Positions 1 to 7,882 of a DNA stretch of 36,025 nucleotides are shown one piece after another (the stretch's first letter is position 1; each line of letters starts with the position of its first letter). Source of the DNA: Candidatus Poribacteria bacterium (lineage in GTDB: Bacteria > Poribacteria > DTPJ01 > WJIO01); the NCBI GenBank assembly GCA_014730235.1, contig WJIO01000080.1:1-36025 (forward strand), written 5' to 3'. The notes beneath the pieces were generated by a model. It was not told the origin of the DNA and ran no database searches. It saw only the letters and a program-made list of their open reading frames with translations. A program made the position numbers and the translations under genes.

Positions 1-748
1 CCCAGTGTTTGTGCATAAGCAGACCGAAATCCGTAAGATTATCCGATTCTACCGCCTCCAGAATCTGGTAACCCAATTCTTTTATGTAATTTAAACTGTC
101 AACGACTTTTTGATCTTTTTTCTCTGTGGCCTTACTTTGTTGGGACAATATCTCTGAGCTTTTTCTTGAGAAACCTGTGAAGAAGAGCATCATGTTTCTC
201 TGCAACTCATCTACAGTACTACCGGATATGTTTGCGGGACGCACATCCACCTTTCCTTCTTTGTCTATTTCCAATACAGTAAGTCCGCCGTATGCTGCCA
301 TGTATTGATCCTGTTTGCCAATGGGCTTTTTTAGTGTATCTATTTCCACCGAACAGGCTTCTTCCGCCAGATTATGGAGGGAAACATAATCCCGTTTCAG
401 GGTATGCAGGGCGTTGAGCAATCCTACCGCGTAACAGCTTGATGATCCCAGGCCTGTACCTGCGGGTATGTAGGCCATGGATATGACCTCGATGGCCTGT
501 TCTATCCCCATCATTCTCAGGGATTCCCTGGCGATGTCGTGGTTTAGCTGTTCTATATGTTCGACTGTCTCGGACTGGGAATATTTTACCCTGATCAGGT
601 CATCCACGATTGACCTGTTGACATTAAGAAACATGTATTTGTTTATGCCAGCGGAAAAAATAAACCCGCCGTTTTGCGAATAATAAGATGGAAGGTCAGT
701 TCCGCCGCCGCCCAGAGTGACCCTGAAAGGTGTCCTTGTGATAATCAC
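1..748 (-). CDS. GHMP-family sugar kinase (HddA-like), 3' end outside the window
   Basis: This gene begins inside the window and runs off the left edge, so about 249 N-terminal residues are visible. The N-terminus reads RTPFRVTLGGGGTDLP (residues 5-20), the usual opening of the heptose-7-phosphate/galactose branch of GHMP kinases. The ATP-binding motif PAGTGLGSSS is at residues 95-104. Such enzymes phosphorylate a sugar at the anomeric carbon (HddA acts on D-glycero-D-manno-heptose 7-phosphate) before nucleotide activation for polysaccharide synthesis. The start is a GTG at 746-748 with GGGAGGAG just upstream. It overlaps the stop of the upstream epimerase as GTGA, which implies coupled translation. 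The family is clear; the exact substrate is inferred from the polysaccharide context. Confidence 0.85.
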   Translation of the reverse strand, partial: MIITRTPFRVTLGGGGTDLPSYYSQNGGFIFSAGINKYMFLNVNRSIVDDLIRVKYSQSETVEHIEQLNHDIARESLRMMGIEQAIEVISMAYIPAGTGLGSSSCYAVGLLNALHTLKRDYVSLHNLAEEACSVEIDTLKKPIGKQDQYMAAYGGLTVLEIDKEGKVDVRPANISGSTVDELQRNMMLFFTGFSRKSSEILSQQSKATEKKDQKVVDSLNYIKELGYQILEAVESDNLTDFGLLMHKHW

Positions 749-1887
749 GACGCTCCTCCCGTTTTTATGATAATATTGCTTTGTTTCATTATTTTTTCAG
801 CTTCTTTGAAATATTCTTCTGTTTCAGTCTGGTCTTTGATCCATTCCAGATACTGCTCTACGTTTTTTTCCACCGGAATTTCCGGTTCCCAACCCAGCTT
901 TTTCATCCTGGAGATGTCTGAGAAGGTGTGCCGGGTGTCACCCAAGCGGAACTCACCGGGAACCAGAATTCCCTTTGATTCATCAATATTTGTGTTGTTT
1001 TGTTGGTTGAATTTTTCCAGCATGATTTTTGCGAAATCCAAAACAGTTATGGCCCTTCCTCCGCCTACATTAAGGGCCTGGAAGTTGGCTTCATCCTTTT
1101 CCAATGCCATAACATTGGCCCTGGCCACGTCTTTTACATTGACGTAATCCCTTAACTGCATACCGTCCTCAAAGGCCACCAGAGGTAGGCCATTCATCAG
1201 GCGAAGGGCGAAGATTCGGCAGATGCCGGAATAGGCATTGTAAAAGGAATTGCGGGGGCCCTGTACGTAGGTGTATCTCATGGCTGCCGTCGGGATGCCG
1301 TATCGCTTCCCAAGATTGAAGGCCAGGAGTTCTATGGCATATTTGGATATGCCATAAGCTGTATGTGGATTGCTGGTCTCTTCGTCTATGAGCAGGGGTT
1401 TTAAATCCTGTCCACATTCCGGGCATTTTATCTCCCACTGGGCTTTTTTTAGCTGTTCCAGGGGTCTGGGGCCGGGATATATAAACCCGTGTTCCTTACA
1501 TTCATATTTACCTTCACCAGAGACAGATTGGGATGATGCGAAAACTATCTTTTTGATGGGATATTTATTTTTCAGTATAAGCTCGAACATTAAAGCCGTG
1601 CTCTGGGTATTTACATTAATGAACTTGCTGAAATCGGGCATATAGTCCTGATAGGCTGCCAGATGGAACACCGCGTCAACGCCTTTTAAAGCTTTATCCA
1701 GATGGTCTTTAATGGAAACATCACCCATCATAAACTCGGCCTCTTTGGGGATATATGATGGCTTTCCCCTGGGATGGACGCGCTTTTGCAGATTGTCCAT
1801 TATCCTTACTTCATAACCTTTTTCAAGAAGCAGGTCAACTGTATGAGAGCCTATGAATCCTGCACCACCTGTAACCAGTACCTTCAA
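745..1887 (-). CDS. NAD(P)-dependent extended SDR sugar epimerase with an inserted zinc-ribbon-like loop
   Basis: The 380-residue protein opens with the Rossmann motif VTGGAGFIGS (residues 5-14). The SDR catalytic pair is YGISK (Tyr178, Lys182), with the substrate-side Ser in ASSQSVSGEG near 118-126. Between the Ser and Tyr elements is an insertion with Cys130, His133, Cys155 and Cys158 that looks like a metal-binding knuckle. I recall a similar insertion in a branch of sugar-nucleotide epimerases that includes dTDP-L-rhamnose 4-epimerases, so a nucleotide-sugar 4-epimerase role is plausible but not proven. The start is TTG at 1887, chosen because GGAGG lies 8 bases upstream. The gene sits 30 bp after the acyltransferase and overlaps the GHMP kinase, so it is part of the polysaccharide operon. 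Confidence 0.88.
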   Translation of the reverse strand: MKVLVTGGAGFIGSHTVDLLLEKGYEVRIMDNLQKRVHPRGKPSYIPKEAEFMMGDVSIKDHLDKALKGVDAVFHLAAYQDYMPDFSKFINVNTQSTALMFELILKNKYPIKKIVFASSQSVSGEGKYECKEHGFIYPGPRPLEQLKKAQWEIKCPECGQDLKPLLIDEETSNPHTAYGISKYAIELLAFNLGKRYGIPTAAMRYTYVQGPRNSFYNAYSGICRIFALRLMNGLPLVAFEDGMQLRDYVNVKDVARANVMALEKDEANFQALNVGGGRAITVLDFAKIMLEKFNQQNNTNIDESKGILVPGEFRLGDTRHTFSDISRMKKLGWEPEIPVEKNVEQYLEWIKDQTETEEYFKEAEKIMKQSNIIIKTGGAS

Positions 1888-1917
1888 GACTTTTTCCTCC
1901 GTTATTTGTGATTATCC

Positions 1918-2493
1918 TTATTTTATAAGTGATGGTCTTTTTTCGTATCTACGTCCACATTTACATACCACGCTGTCACCTTCCGGGAGCTTCAGACCGC
2001 ATACACAGACCCAACCTTTTCTGCTGGCCGGGTTGCCGTATACCAGGGCGTGATCGGCTACGTCTCTTGTTACTACCGCGCCTGCGCCTACTGTTGCGTA
2101 TTGACCTATAGTTATTCCGCAGAGGATGATAGCACCTGCGCCGATGGATGCGCCCTTTTTAATTATCGTTTTTTCAAGGTCCTTTGGGAAACCATGTCGG
2201 GGGTATGATTCGTTTGTGAAAATCATGTTTGGCCCCAGGAACGCGTCATTCTCTACTGTTACACCTTCCCATACGGATGTTCCGTTTTTTATTACTACCC
2301 GATCTCCGATTACTGCACCTTTTTCTATAAAGCAGTGTTCGCCTATGTTGCAGTCTTTTCCTACTTTTGCGCCCTTCATGACATGGGCCCAGGCCCATAT
2401 CCTTGAGCCTGATCCCACTTCGCCTTCAACTAAGGCCTGGGAATGGGAAAAGAAATCCTGTTTTTGTTTCATTTTTCTAATTTCTAAACTCAC
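1918..2493 (-). CDS. Left-handed beta-helix sugar N-acyltransferase (WbpD/WlbB-like)
   Basis: This 191-residue protein is built of hexapeptide repeats (for example VGKDCNIGEHCFIEKGAVIG) that form a trimeric left-handed beta-helix. Such enzymes transfer acetyl from acetyl-CoA to an amino group of a UDP- or dTDP-sugar. It carries the usual NP(A/S) turn (GNPASRKGWVC) after the helix. The tail has CVCG and CKCG pairs, a small cysteine knuckle like that seen in WlbB/WbpD-type enzymes. The start is a GTG at 2491-2493 overlapping the aminotransferase stop as GTGA; an in-frame ATG seven codons later is an alternative. Coupling to a DegT aminotransferase suggests that the pair aminates and then acylates a nucleotide sugar. 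The acyl group and sugar are unknown. Confidence 0.88.
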   Translation of the reverse strand: MSLEIRKMKQKQDFFSHSQALVEGEVGSGSRIWAWAHVMKGAKVGKDCNIGEHCFIEKGAVIGDRVVIKNGTSVWEGVTVENDAFLGPNMIFTNESYPRHGFPKDLEKTIIKKGASIGAGAIILCGITIGQYATVGAGAVVTRDVADHALVYGNPASRKGWVCVCGLKLPEGDSVVCKCGRRYEKRPSLIK

Positions 2494-3596
2494 TTCTGGT
2501 AAAACTCCCTTATAATATCTGAAACATAAGCTATCTGCTCTACTGTAAGCTCCGGGAACATGGGCAGAGATAATATTTCTTCTGCGTAAGATTCAGCTAT
2601 TGGGAAATCCCCTTGTTTGTAGCCTAACTGTGAGTAGGCTTCCTGCAAGTGAAGGGGAACGGGATAATGTAATCCGCTGCTTACTTCCCGCTCTTCCAGA
2701 TATTCTCTTAGATCATCGCGATTTCTGGCCCTTATTACGAACAGATGATATACATGTTTTGCCCCTGGTATTTCCTCGGGCAGGTTAATCTCTGGTATAT
2801 TGGCTAGGAATTTCCGATAGAAATCGGCGTTGCGGTGTCTTAGCTTAGTCCATTTTTCGATGTATTTCATCTTTACATTAAGGACGGCGGCTTGTATGCC
2901 TTCGAGCCTGTAGTTGTGACCTGCCAAACCGTGAATATAACGCTGGAGTGTTCCGTGATTATGTCTCTGGCGCATCTGGTTATACAGGTCTTCATCATTG
3001 GTGACAACTGCGCCGCCTTCACCGAAAGCGCCGAGGTTTTTGGCGCAGAAGAAGCTAAACGCTCCCGCTCTGCCGAAAGTTCCCACTTTTTGATGGTTGT
3101 ATTCAGCCAGATGGGCCTGACAGCAGTCTTCAACAACCATGAGATCGTGTTTCTTCGCTATATCCATAATTGAATCCATGTCCGCGGGCTGACCGTAAAG
3201 ATGTACTGGTATGATTGCTTTTGTGTTTTCGTTTATTGCATCTTGGATTTTGGATATGTCAATATTAAAGCTTTGGGGATCATGGTCAACGAATATCGGC
3301 TTTGCACCTGTTAGGGATACGGCTTCGGCGGTTGCTATGAAAGTATTCACCGGAACTATGACTTCGTGGCCCGGTCTCAGACCCAGACTCCACAATATTA
3401 GATGAATGCTGTCTGTTCCAGAGGATGTTCCTATGCAGAACTTAGCTTTGTGCATATGGGCAAAGGAATCCTCAAAGGCCTTTACCCCTGGCCCGCCGAT
3501 GAAGGCTGCGTTTTCCAGGACATCCTGTATTGCCTGATCTATCTCTGATTTTATGTTGTGATATTGTTTTATTAAGTCTACAAAAGGAACTCGCAT
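2490..3596 (-). CDS. DegT/DnrJ/EryC1/StrS-family PLP-dependent sugar aminotransferase
   Basis: The full-length 368-residue protein belongs to the DegT/DnrJ/EryC1 aminotransferases, which convert a keto nucleotide-sugar into an amino sugar with glutamate as the donor. The PLP lysine is Lys186 in FFCAKNLGAFGEGGA. The pyridine-contact Asp is Asp157 in VVEDCCQAH, and the phosphate-binding stretch is GTSSGTDS (residues 56-63). It starts with ATG at 3596, preceded by AGGAT. It is the first gene of a tightly overlapping set (aminotransferase, acyltransferase, epimerase, kinase). The family is sure; a WlbC/WbpE-like 3-amino-sugar role is inferred from the partner acyltransferase. Confidence 0.93.
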   Translation of the reverse strand: MRVPFVDLIKQYHNIKSEIDQAIQDVLENAAFIGGPGVKAFEDSFAHMHKAKFCIGTSSGTDSIHLILWSLGLRPGHEVIVPVNTFIATAEAVSLTGAKPIFVDHDPQSFNIDISKIQDAINENTKAIIPVHLYGQPADMDSIMDIAKKHDLMVVEDCCQAHLAEYNHQKVGTFGRAGAFSFFCAKNLGAFGEGGAVVTNDEDLYNQMRQRHNHGTLQRYIHGLAGHNYRLEGIQAAVLNVKMKYIEKWTKLRHRNADFYRKFLANIPEINLPEEIPGAKHVYHLFVIRARNRDDLREYLEEREVSSGLHYPVPLHLQEAYSQLGYKQGDFPIAESYAEEILSLPMFPELTVEQIAYVSDIIREFYQK

Positions 3597-3625
3597 GATT
3601 GTTTATCCTGTTGAGTAAATTTAAT

Positions 3626-3789
3626 GGTTCTTCCGGGTTTAGTGTGGTAAAGATAACAAACTTCTTTATTCTGTAATTCTTGCGAAAGCAGGAATCTAGT
3701 CTTTATGGGGATCTACTGGATTCCTGCTTTTGCAGGAATGACATGCTTAGAAAGTTTTAAATTATTTCCACACGCAATTCGGAAGAGCC
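3626..3789. repeat. Family A MITE-like element with 8-bp target-site duplication
   Basis: This 164-bp non-coding element starts with GGTTCTTCCGGGTTTAGTG and ends with a decayed inverse copy (3765-3789). The bases just outside are AATTTAAT on both sides (3618-3625 and 3790-3797), a perfect 8-bp direct repeat as expected of a target-site duplication. Its core contains an inverted repeat built on GGATTCCTGCTTTTGCAGGA. It fills most of the gap between the sugar transferase and the aminotransferase and could form a strong hairpin in the transcript. No transposase is present. Confidence 0.75.
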
Positions 3790-3810
3790 AATTTAATTAA
3801 TGGTCTTGGA

Positions 3811-3880
3811 TTTTTTGGACGTGCTAGAAAATCCCCTTAACCCCCTTATTTAAGGGTAAAAATGAGTTTCGCCCATTAAG
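3811..3880. repeat. Family B pyrimidine-rich hairpin repeat
   Basis: The block consists of GGACGTGCT, an A-run, CCCCTTAACCCCCTTAT with a complementary AAGGG, and ATGAGTTTCGCCCATTAAG, which is a degenerate form of the ATGGGC-TTT-GCCCAT hairpin seen in other copies. Similar copies lie at 9111-9179, 26111-26177 and 31837-31905. Together with the adjacent family A element it accounts for the gene-free stretch 3597-3911. I see no promoter or gene there. Confidence 0.6.
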
Positions 3881-3911
3881 GGAAAAGTTGAAGGTGCTTT
3901 CTGAAAATTGC

Positions 3912-4991
3912 TTAGTGGGCTCCTTTGCCGAAGAGCATTACGGGTATAGTTTCCAGAGCTATTTTCATATCCAGCAGAAAAGACCTGTTGTGAATATAAT
4001 AAATATCCATCATAACCATTTCGTCGTATTTAATCTTGTTTCGGGCTCTTACCTGCCACAGACCTGTTATGCCAGGTTTTACCTGGGTGCGGCGTTTGTG
4101 CCATTCTTTGTAGTGTTCGTATTCATCGGTATTGCATGGTCTGGGGCCTATTACGCTCATGTCGCCTTTCAGCACGTTCAGGAACTGGGGGAGTTCGTCC
4201 AGGCTGAACCTTCGTAGAACTTCACCTATTGAAGTGATCCGGGGATCTTTTTCGATCTTGTATGTTTCCTGATCATCCATTTCACCTTTTATCAGCTTTT
4301 TAACGTATTCCTGATGGGCTGAATCGTTGTTGTTGTGGTACATGGTTCGGAATTTGTAGAAATCAAAAGTCTTATTGTCTTTCCCCACCACTTCTCTTTT
4401 GTAAAATACGGGTCCAGGGCTGGAAAGCTTTATTGCTATGGAGCTGACCAGCCATATGGGTGATGTTATTAAAATTGCTATAGATGATGCAAAAATATCA
4501 AATATACGTCTTCCAAAATTCCAAACCGGACTGCGATGGTTTTGTGGAAGTATGATTATGGGTTCGCTGTTTTTATCTTTTGTTACAAGTCGGGCAACCA
4601 GACTTAAGCTGCTGGATGCGATGTATACTTTTAAGCCTATTTTGCTGCATATATCAGTCATTTTCAGCAACTCGTGGTAATCTTCGCCATCGGTGGTGAT
4701 TATTACCTGAGTTATATTGTGTTTATTTGCTATATGCTGCATATCTTCCAATGTACCAAGCAGGGGATAAACGCATGAACCAGTATTTTCAATTTCTTCT
4801 TTGTATTGAAGAACTCCACCTTTCATGTGGGGATAGAGGTCGGTATCCTGATAGATAACTTGCTGTAAATCCCTGCTGGTTTTTCCATTGCCCAGTATAC
4901 AAAATGGGCTTTTATTCAGGGGTAGATTTTTAATTTCTGTTTTGTATATTGTTTCTGTTTTTGAAAGAAGTCTTTCCTGTATATAAGACAT
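3912..4991 (-). CDS. Polyprenyl-phosphate sugar-1-phosphate transferase (bacterial sugar transferase family)
   Basis: The C-terminal half (about 160-359) is the bacterial sugar transferase domain that starts polysaccharide repeat units by moving a sugar-1-phosphate onto undecaprenyl phosphate. It has the membrane helix (about 163-188) followed by SSPGPVFYKREVVGK, YKFRTM (213-218), DELPQ with catalytic-type Asp265-Glu266, SVIGPRP and KPGITGLWQV. The N-terminal 150 residues look like a soluble nucleotide-binding-like domain (CILGNGKTSRD at 31-41). The four N-terminal membrane helices of WbaP/WcaJ enzymes are absent. The start ATG at 4991 lies about 120 nt downstream of a predicted sigma-54 start site. 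It is the likely initiating enzyme for the polysaccharide made by the downstream operon. Confidence 0.92.
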   Translation of the reverse strand: MSYIQERLLSKTETIYKTEIKNLPLNKSPFCILGNGKTSRDLQQVIYQDTDLYPHMKGGVLQYKEEIENTGSCVYPLLGTLEDMQHIANKHNITQVIITTDGEDYHELLKMTDICSKIGLKVYIASSSLSLVARLVTKDKNSEPIIILPQNHRSPVWNFGRRIFDIFASSIAILITSPIWLVSSIAIKLSSPGPVFYKREVVGKDNKTFDFYKFRTMYHNNNDSAHQEYVKKLIKGEMDDQETYKIEKDPRITSIGEVLRRFSLDELPQFLNVLKGDMSVIGPRPCNTDEYEHYKEWHKRRTQVKPGITGLWQVRARNKIKYDEMVMMDIYYIHNRSFLLDMKIALETIPVMLFGKGAH

Positions 4992-5001
4992 TTATTTAAT
5001 C

Positions 5002-5059
5002 CGTGATCAGTAATCAGTGATCAGTGATTTGGTTTTCCGATTATCGTTCACTGATCACG
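5002..5059 (-). other. Potential leader hairpin made of GATCAGT repeats
   Basis: CGTGATCAGTAA (5002-5013) and TCACTGATCACG (5048-5059) can pair in 11 of 12 positions. They lie in the predicted leader of the sugar-transferase transcript, 10-70 nt before the start codon. The arms are members of a short interspersed repeat also found at 5288-5313 and, decayed, near 14727-14750. A regulatory role is only a possibility. Confidence 0.4.
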
Positions 5060-5122
5060 AATTACTGTTTACTATATAAATAGATAATTATTAATATGCC
5101 AGTGTTTCTGGTATATTACTGA

Positions 5123-5137
5123 GCAGAAAGCGTGCCA
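5123..5137 (-). promoter_or_regulatory. Sigma-54 (RpoN) promoter for the sugar transferase unit
   Basis: Read on the minus strand, the site is TGGCACGCTTTCTGC. It has the invariant GG and GC of the -24/-12 elements separated by the exact 10 bases and differs from TGGCAC-N5-TTGC at one position. Transcription would start near 5111, about 120 nt before the start codon at 4991. A near-twin is at 10702-10716. Confidence 0.7.
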
Positions 5138-5194
5138 AGATTTATGATTATCTTATAAAGTCTTGATATTACTAGCTTTATGGGTTTTGATATG

Positions 5195-5267
5195 ATGCAA
5201 TGCGGGAATAAATGGTGTTTTTGTTTTGTCTAAATTTGCGACTCAGGGGTGATTATGGGCGTTGCAT
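5195..5267. promoter_or_regulatory. TGCAA(C)-type motifs upstream of the sigma-54 promoter
   Basis: GATGCAA ends at 5200, and GTTGCAT (ATGCAAC on the other strand) is at 5261-5267. They lie about 60-140 bp upstream of the sigma-54 promoter, where activator sites normally lie. The same ATGCAAC word is repeated upstream of the second sigma-54 promoter. These are candidate activator-binding sites by inference. Confidence 0.3.
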
Positions 5268-5500
5268 TTTAAGACATGGTGTAAAGGGTGATCAGTGATC
5301 AGTAATCAGTAATGGTATTTTTAAGTGTGAATGGTTTTTGGTGTTTTGGGAAGATTGATTTAAAGATTTGAGATTAACTTGCTATAGTCGGTATGAGAGC
5401 CGATCCAGAACCAAATCATCATAATGACTGGATTTCTACCTTCGCAGGAATTACAACAAGAGGATATTTTTTTCAGGACTTAATTCATGGGACGACGTTT

Positions 5501-7870
5501 TTATTTTCTTTTTCTGGCTTTTTTCTTCTTTTCAGGCTCTTCTGCGTAGTAATAATAATATGTGTAATCGTATGAACCGTAGCCTTTTGTAACATCAATT
5601 TTGTTGAGTATAACGCCAAGAACTCTTGCATCTACGGTTGTGAGAAGCTCTTTTGCCCTTATTACCAGGTCTCGGTTGGTTCGCTCTGCCTCTACTACCA
5701 GGCATACCGCATCCAGCTTTGAGCCTAATATGGCCGGGTCTGTTACCACAGTAGCTGGAGGGGTGTCGAATATTACCATGTCGTAGTAGTTCTGGACATG
5801 CTGGATGAAGGCTTCCATCTTCTGTGAATTCAGCAACTGGGGCGCGTTGGGTGGGGATGTTCCTGCGGATATTAAAAATAGATTTTCCACATGAGAAGAG
5901 TGGGTGATCTCATCAAGACTGGCTTTATCCAGCAGTAAGTCGCTTAATCCCGGTATGCGGTTTAGCTGAAAGAGCTTATGCACCATAGGTTTTCTCATAT
6001 CTGCATCTATAAGGAGAGTTTTTTTACCGCTTCGGGCCATCATTATGGCCAGATTTATCGCCGTAATAGTCTTGCCCTCTCCTGGGGTTGAACTGGTAAG
6101 CATCATGGTTTTTATTGGATTGTCAACTTCGGAGAACTGTATGTTTGTTATTAGTATCCTGTAGGTTTCAGCTTCCGGGGCTTTGGGTGATACGTTGGTC
6201 AGCATTTTTGATTCATGCTTTGACAATTTTACAGATCCGGAGACGGCTACAGCTTTTGATTCATCTCTGGTTAAAGATATGTCTGCGTTGCGTCGGACAG
6301 GCCTGTATATAGGCTTTGACCTTATAAGGGGTAAAGCCCCCAGTAAGGGAAGCTCGATGTATTTTCTGACCTCATCTTCGTTTTTGAGGCTTGTGTCCAT
6401 GTATTCCAGAAGGAAAGCCAATCCTAATCCCAGCATCATGCCCAGGGCCACGCCCATCATAAGATAAAGCTTTCGCTTGGGGCTATATGGACGCAGGGGA
6501 ACCATGGCCGGATCGGCTATGGATATGTTACCCACCTGTATGGCCTGGGCCAACTGGGCTTCTTCGCTGCGCTGCATTAACATCATGTAGATTTGGTCGC
6601 TGACGTTTTTGTCTCTCATAAGCCGGGCTAATTGTAGTTCCTTGGATGGCAGCTTGTCGAGTTCTGTCCTGTATTGATCCACAAAAGTTTTCTGGGCGTC
6701 GGCCATTATCTCATAGGCTATGACATCGGCCTGAAGCTCGATAAGCCTTCCTACCAGGGTTTGATGCACCGGGTTGACGGCTGATATTTCGCTGGATACG
6801 GTTTTTTGTACTTCCTGGGCCAGCTTTTCTTTTGATTCGTTTATCTTTGTCATGACCTGCTGTACTTCAGGACTGTTTTCGGAATATACTTTTTGTAATC
6901 CTGCAAGCTCGATTTCCAGATTGTATAACTGACCTTTTAGCTGTTGAAGGAGAGGATTTTCTGATACAGTGGTTGAAGTCTTTATTGTTTCTGACTGGGA
7001 AGCCAACTCCTTCTTTATGCTTTCAAGTCTGGCTTTTGCCTCCTGAATTTTTGCCAGGGTTGTGCTGTAGTTGGTTTCGACTACAGAGAGTTTTTCCAGA
7101 GTTATTTTAGCCTCTTCAGTAAGCTCTACAACTTCCTCTTCCTCTTTAAATGCTTTGAGTTGTTCTTCGGTTTTGCGGAGTTTTTCCTCCACGACTTTTA
7201 GCTGGTCTTTGATGAAATCATGAGCGCTTTTAGCCTCCCATATCATATTTTCCAGATCGTATTCTATAAATACTCTGGCCAATTCGTTGGCGATGCTGGC
7301 GGCAAGTTCCGGATCTGTATTTGCTACTGTGACCTGGATTACCCTTGTGTTATTTATGGGTGCTACGTCTATTATTTCCTGCAAGTATTCGGTTGATTTT
7401 CTTATTAAAACTTCTTTTTCTATTTCTTCGGTTTCATCCCCGGCTTTTTGCTCATCTTCATTGTTTCCTATAAATGGTATGGAATTTTTTATTCTGGATA
7501 TAATAGGATCGGATTCTGGTTCGGTTTCAATGGGTTTATGTAGACCGAGGTTTACCACTACGTTTCGGGCTAGCTGATGGGTTTTAAGTAGTTCGCAGTG
7601 GGTTTCCAGTTCTTCCGCCATTCGAGCCTGACTTAAAAAGTCAAGTTCCTTGAAAAGGGATAATTCACCTCGTTCATCGCCAATGAGTATTTTTACACTG
7701 GTTTTATACATGGGTGTAGCCTGCTTTAGATATACCAGAGTTCCGGCTATGGTGCATAATAGGGAAAGCAGGATTATCCATTTATGACGCAGGATTACCA
7801 TCAGGTAATGCTTAATATCCAGTTCTCTATCGTCTGAGTTGTTTGTTTTGTTATTTTCAGGTGGAAGCAT
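5501..7870 (-). CDS. Wzz/Wzc-like polysaccharide co-polymerase with tyrosine autokinase (BY-kinase)
   Basis: This 789-residue protein fuses a chain-length/co-polymerase module to a cytoplasmic BY-kinase. Helix 1 is at about 31-48, then come a long periplasmic coiled-coil region (about 215-400), the PLRPYSPKRK motif, and helix 2 at about 468-489. The kinase has Walker A STPGEGKT (594-601), Walker A' LLIDADMRKP (619-628) and Walker B VIFDTPP (699-705). The C-terminus has a tyrosine cluster (eight Tyr between 764 and 775), the autophosphorylation site of this family, then a Lys/Arg-rich tail. It controls polymerisation and export together with the Wza-like protein encoded 12 bp upstream. The start ATG at 7870 follows a clear TGGAG. 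Confidence 0.95.
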   Translation of the reverse strand: MLPPENNKTNNSDDRELDIKHYLMVILRHKWIILLSLLCTIAGTLVYLKQATPMYKTSVKILIGDERGELSLFKELDFLSQARMAEELETHCELLKTHQLARNVVVNLGLHKPIETEPESDPIISRIKNSIPFIGNNEDEQKAGDETEEIEKEVLIRKSTEYLQEIIDVAPINNTRVIQVTVANTDPELAASIANELARVFIEYDLENMIWEAKSAHDFIKDQLKVVEEKLRKTEEQLKAFKEEEEVVELTEEAKITLEKLSVVETNYSTTLAKIQEAKARLESIKKELASQSETIKTSTTVSENPLLQQLKGQLYNLEIELAGLQKVYSENSPEVQQVMTKINESKEKLAQEVQKTVSSEISAVNPVHQTLVGRLIELQADVIAYEIMADAQKTFVDQYRTELDKLPSKELQLARLMRDKNVSDQIYMMLMQRSEEAQLAQAIQVGNISIADPAMVPLRPYSPKRKLYLMMGVALGMMLGLGLAFLLEYMDTSLKNEDEVRKYIELPLLGALPLIRSKPIYRPVRRNADISLTRDESKAVAVSGSVKLSKHESKMLTNVSPKAPEAETYRILITNIQFSEVDNPIKTMMLTSSTPGEGKTITAINLAIMMARSGKKTLLIDADMRKPMVHKLFQLNRIPGLSDLLLDKASLDEITHSSHVENLFLISAGTSPPNAPQLLNSQKMEAFIQHVQNYYDMVIFDTPPATVVTDPAILGSKLDAVCLVVEAERTNRDLVIRAKELLTTVDARVLGVILNKIDVTKGYGSYDYTYYYYYAEEPEKKKKARKRK

Positions 7871-7882
7871 TTATTTTCTCCA

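Larger units (their letters stand above)
4992..5500. other. 509-bp gene-free regulatory region
   Basis: No convincing gene lies here. Going upstream of the sugar transferase it holds GATCAGTAATC-type repeats (5002-5059), a minus-strand sigma-54 promoter (5123-5137), two TGCAA-type motifs (5195-5200, 5261-5267), a second tandem block of GATCAGTAATC repeats (5288-5313), and a decayed fragment of the family A core near 5429-5457. Confidence 0.6.

Noticed and set aside
5002-5313. Short tandem GATCAGT repeats considered as a CRISPR array
   Set aside because: The units are about 10 bp, directly adjacent and irregular, with no unique spacers of uniform length and no cas genes nearby.
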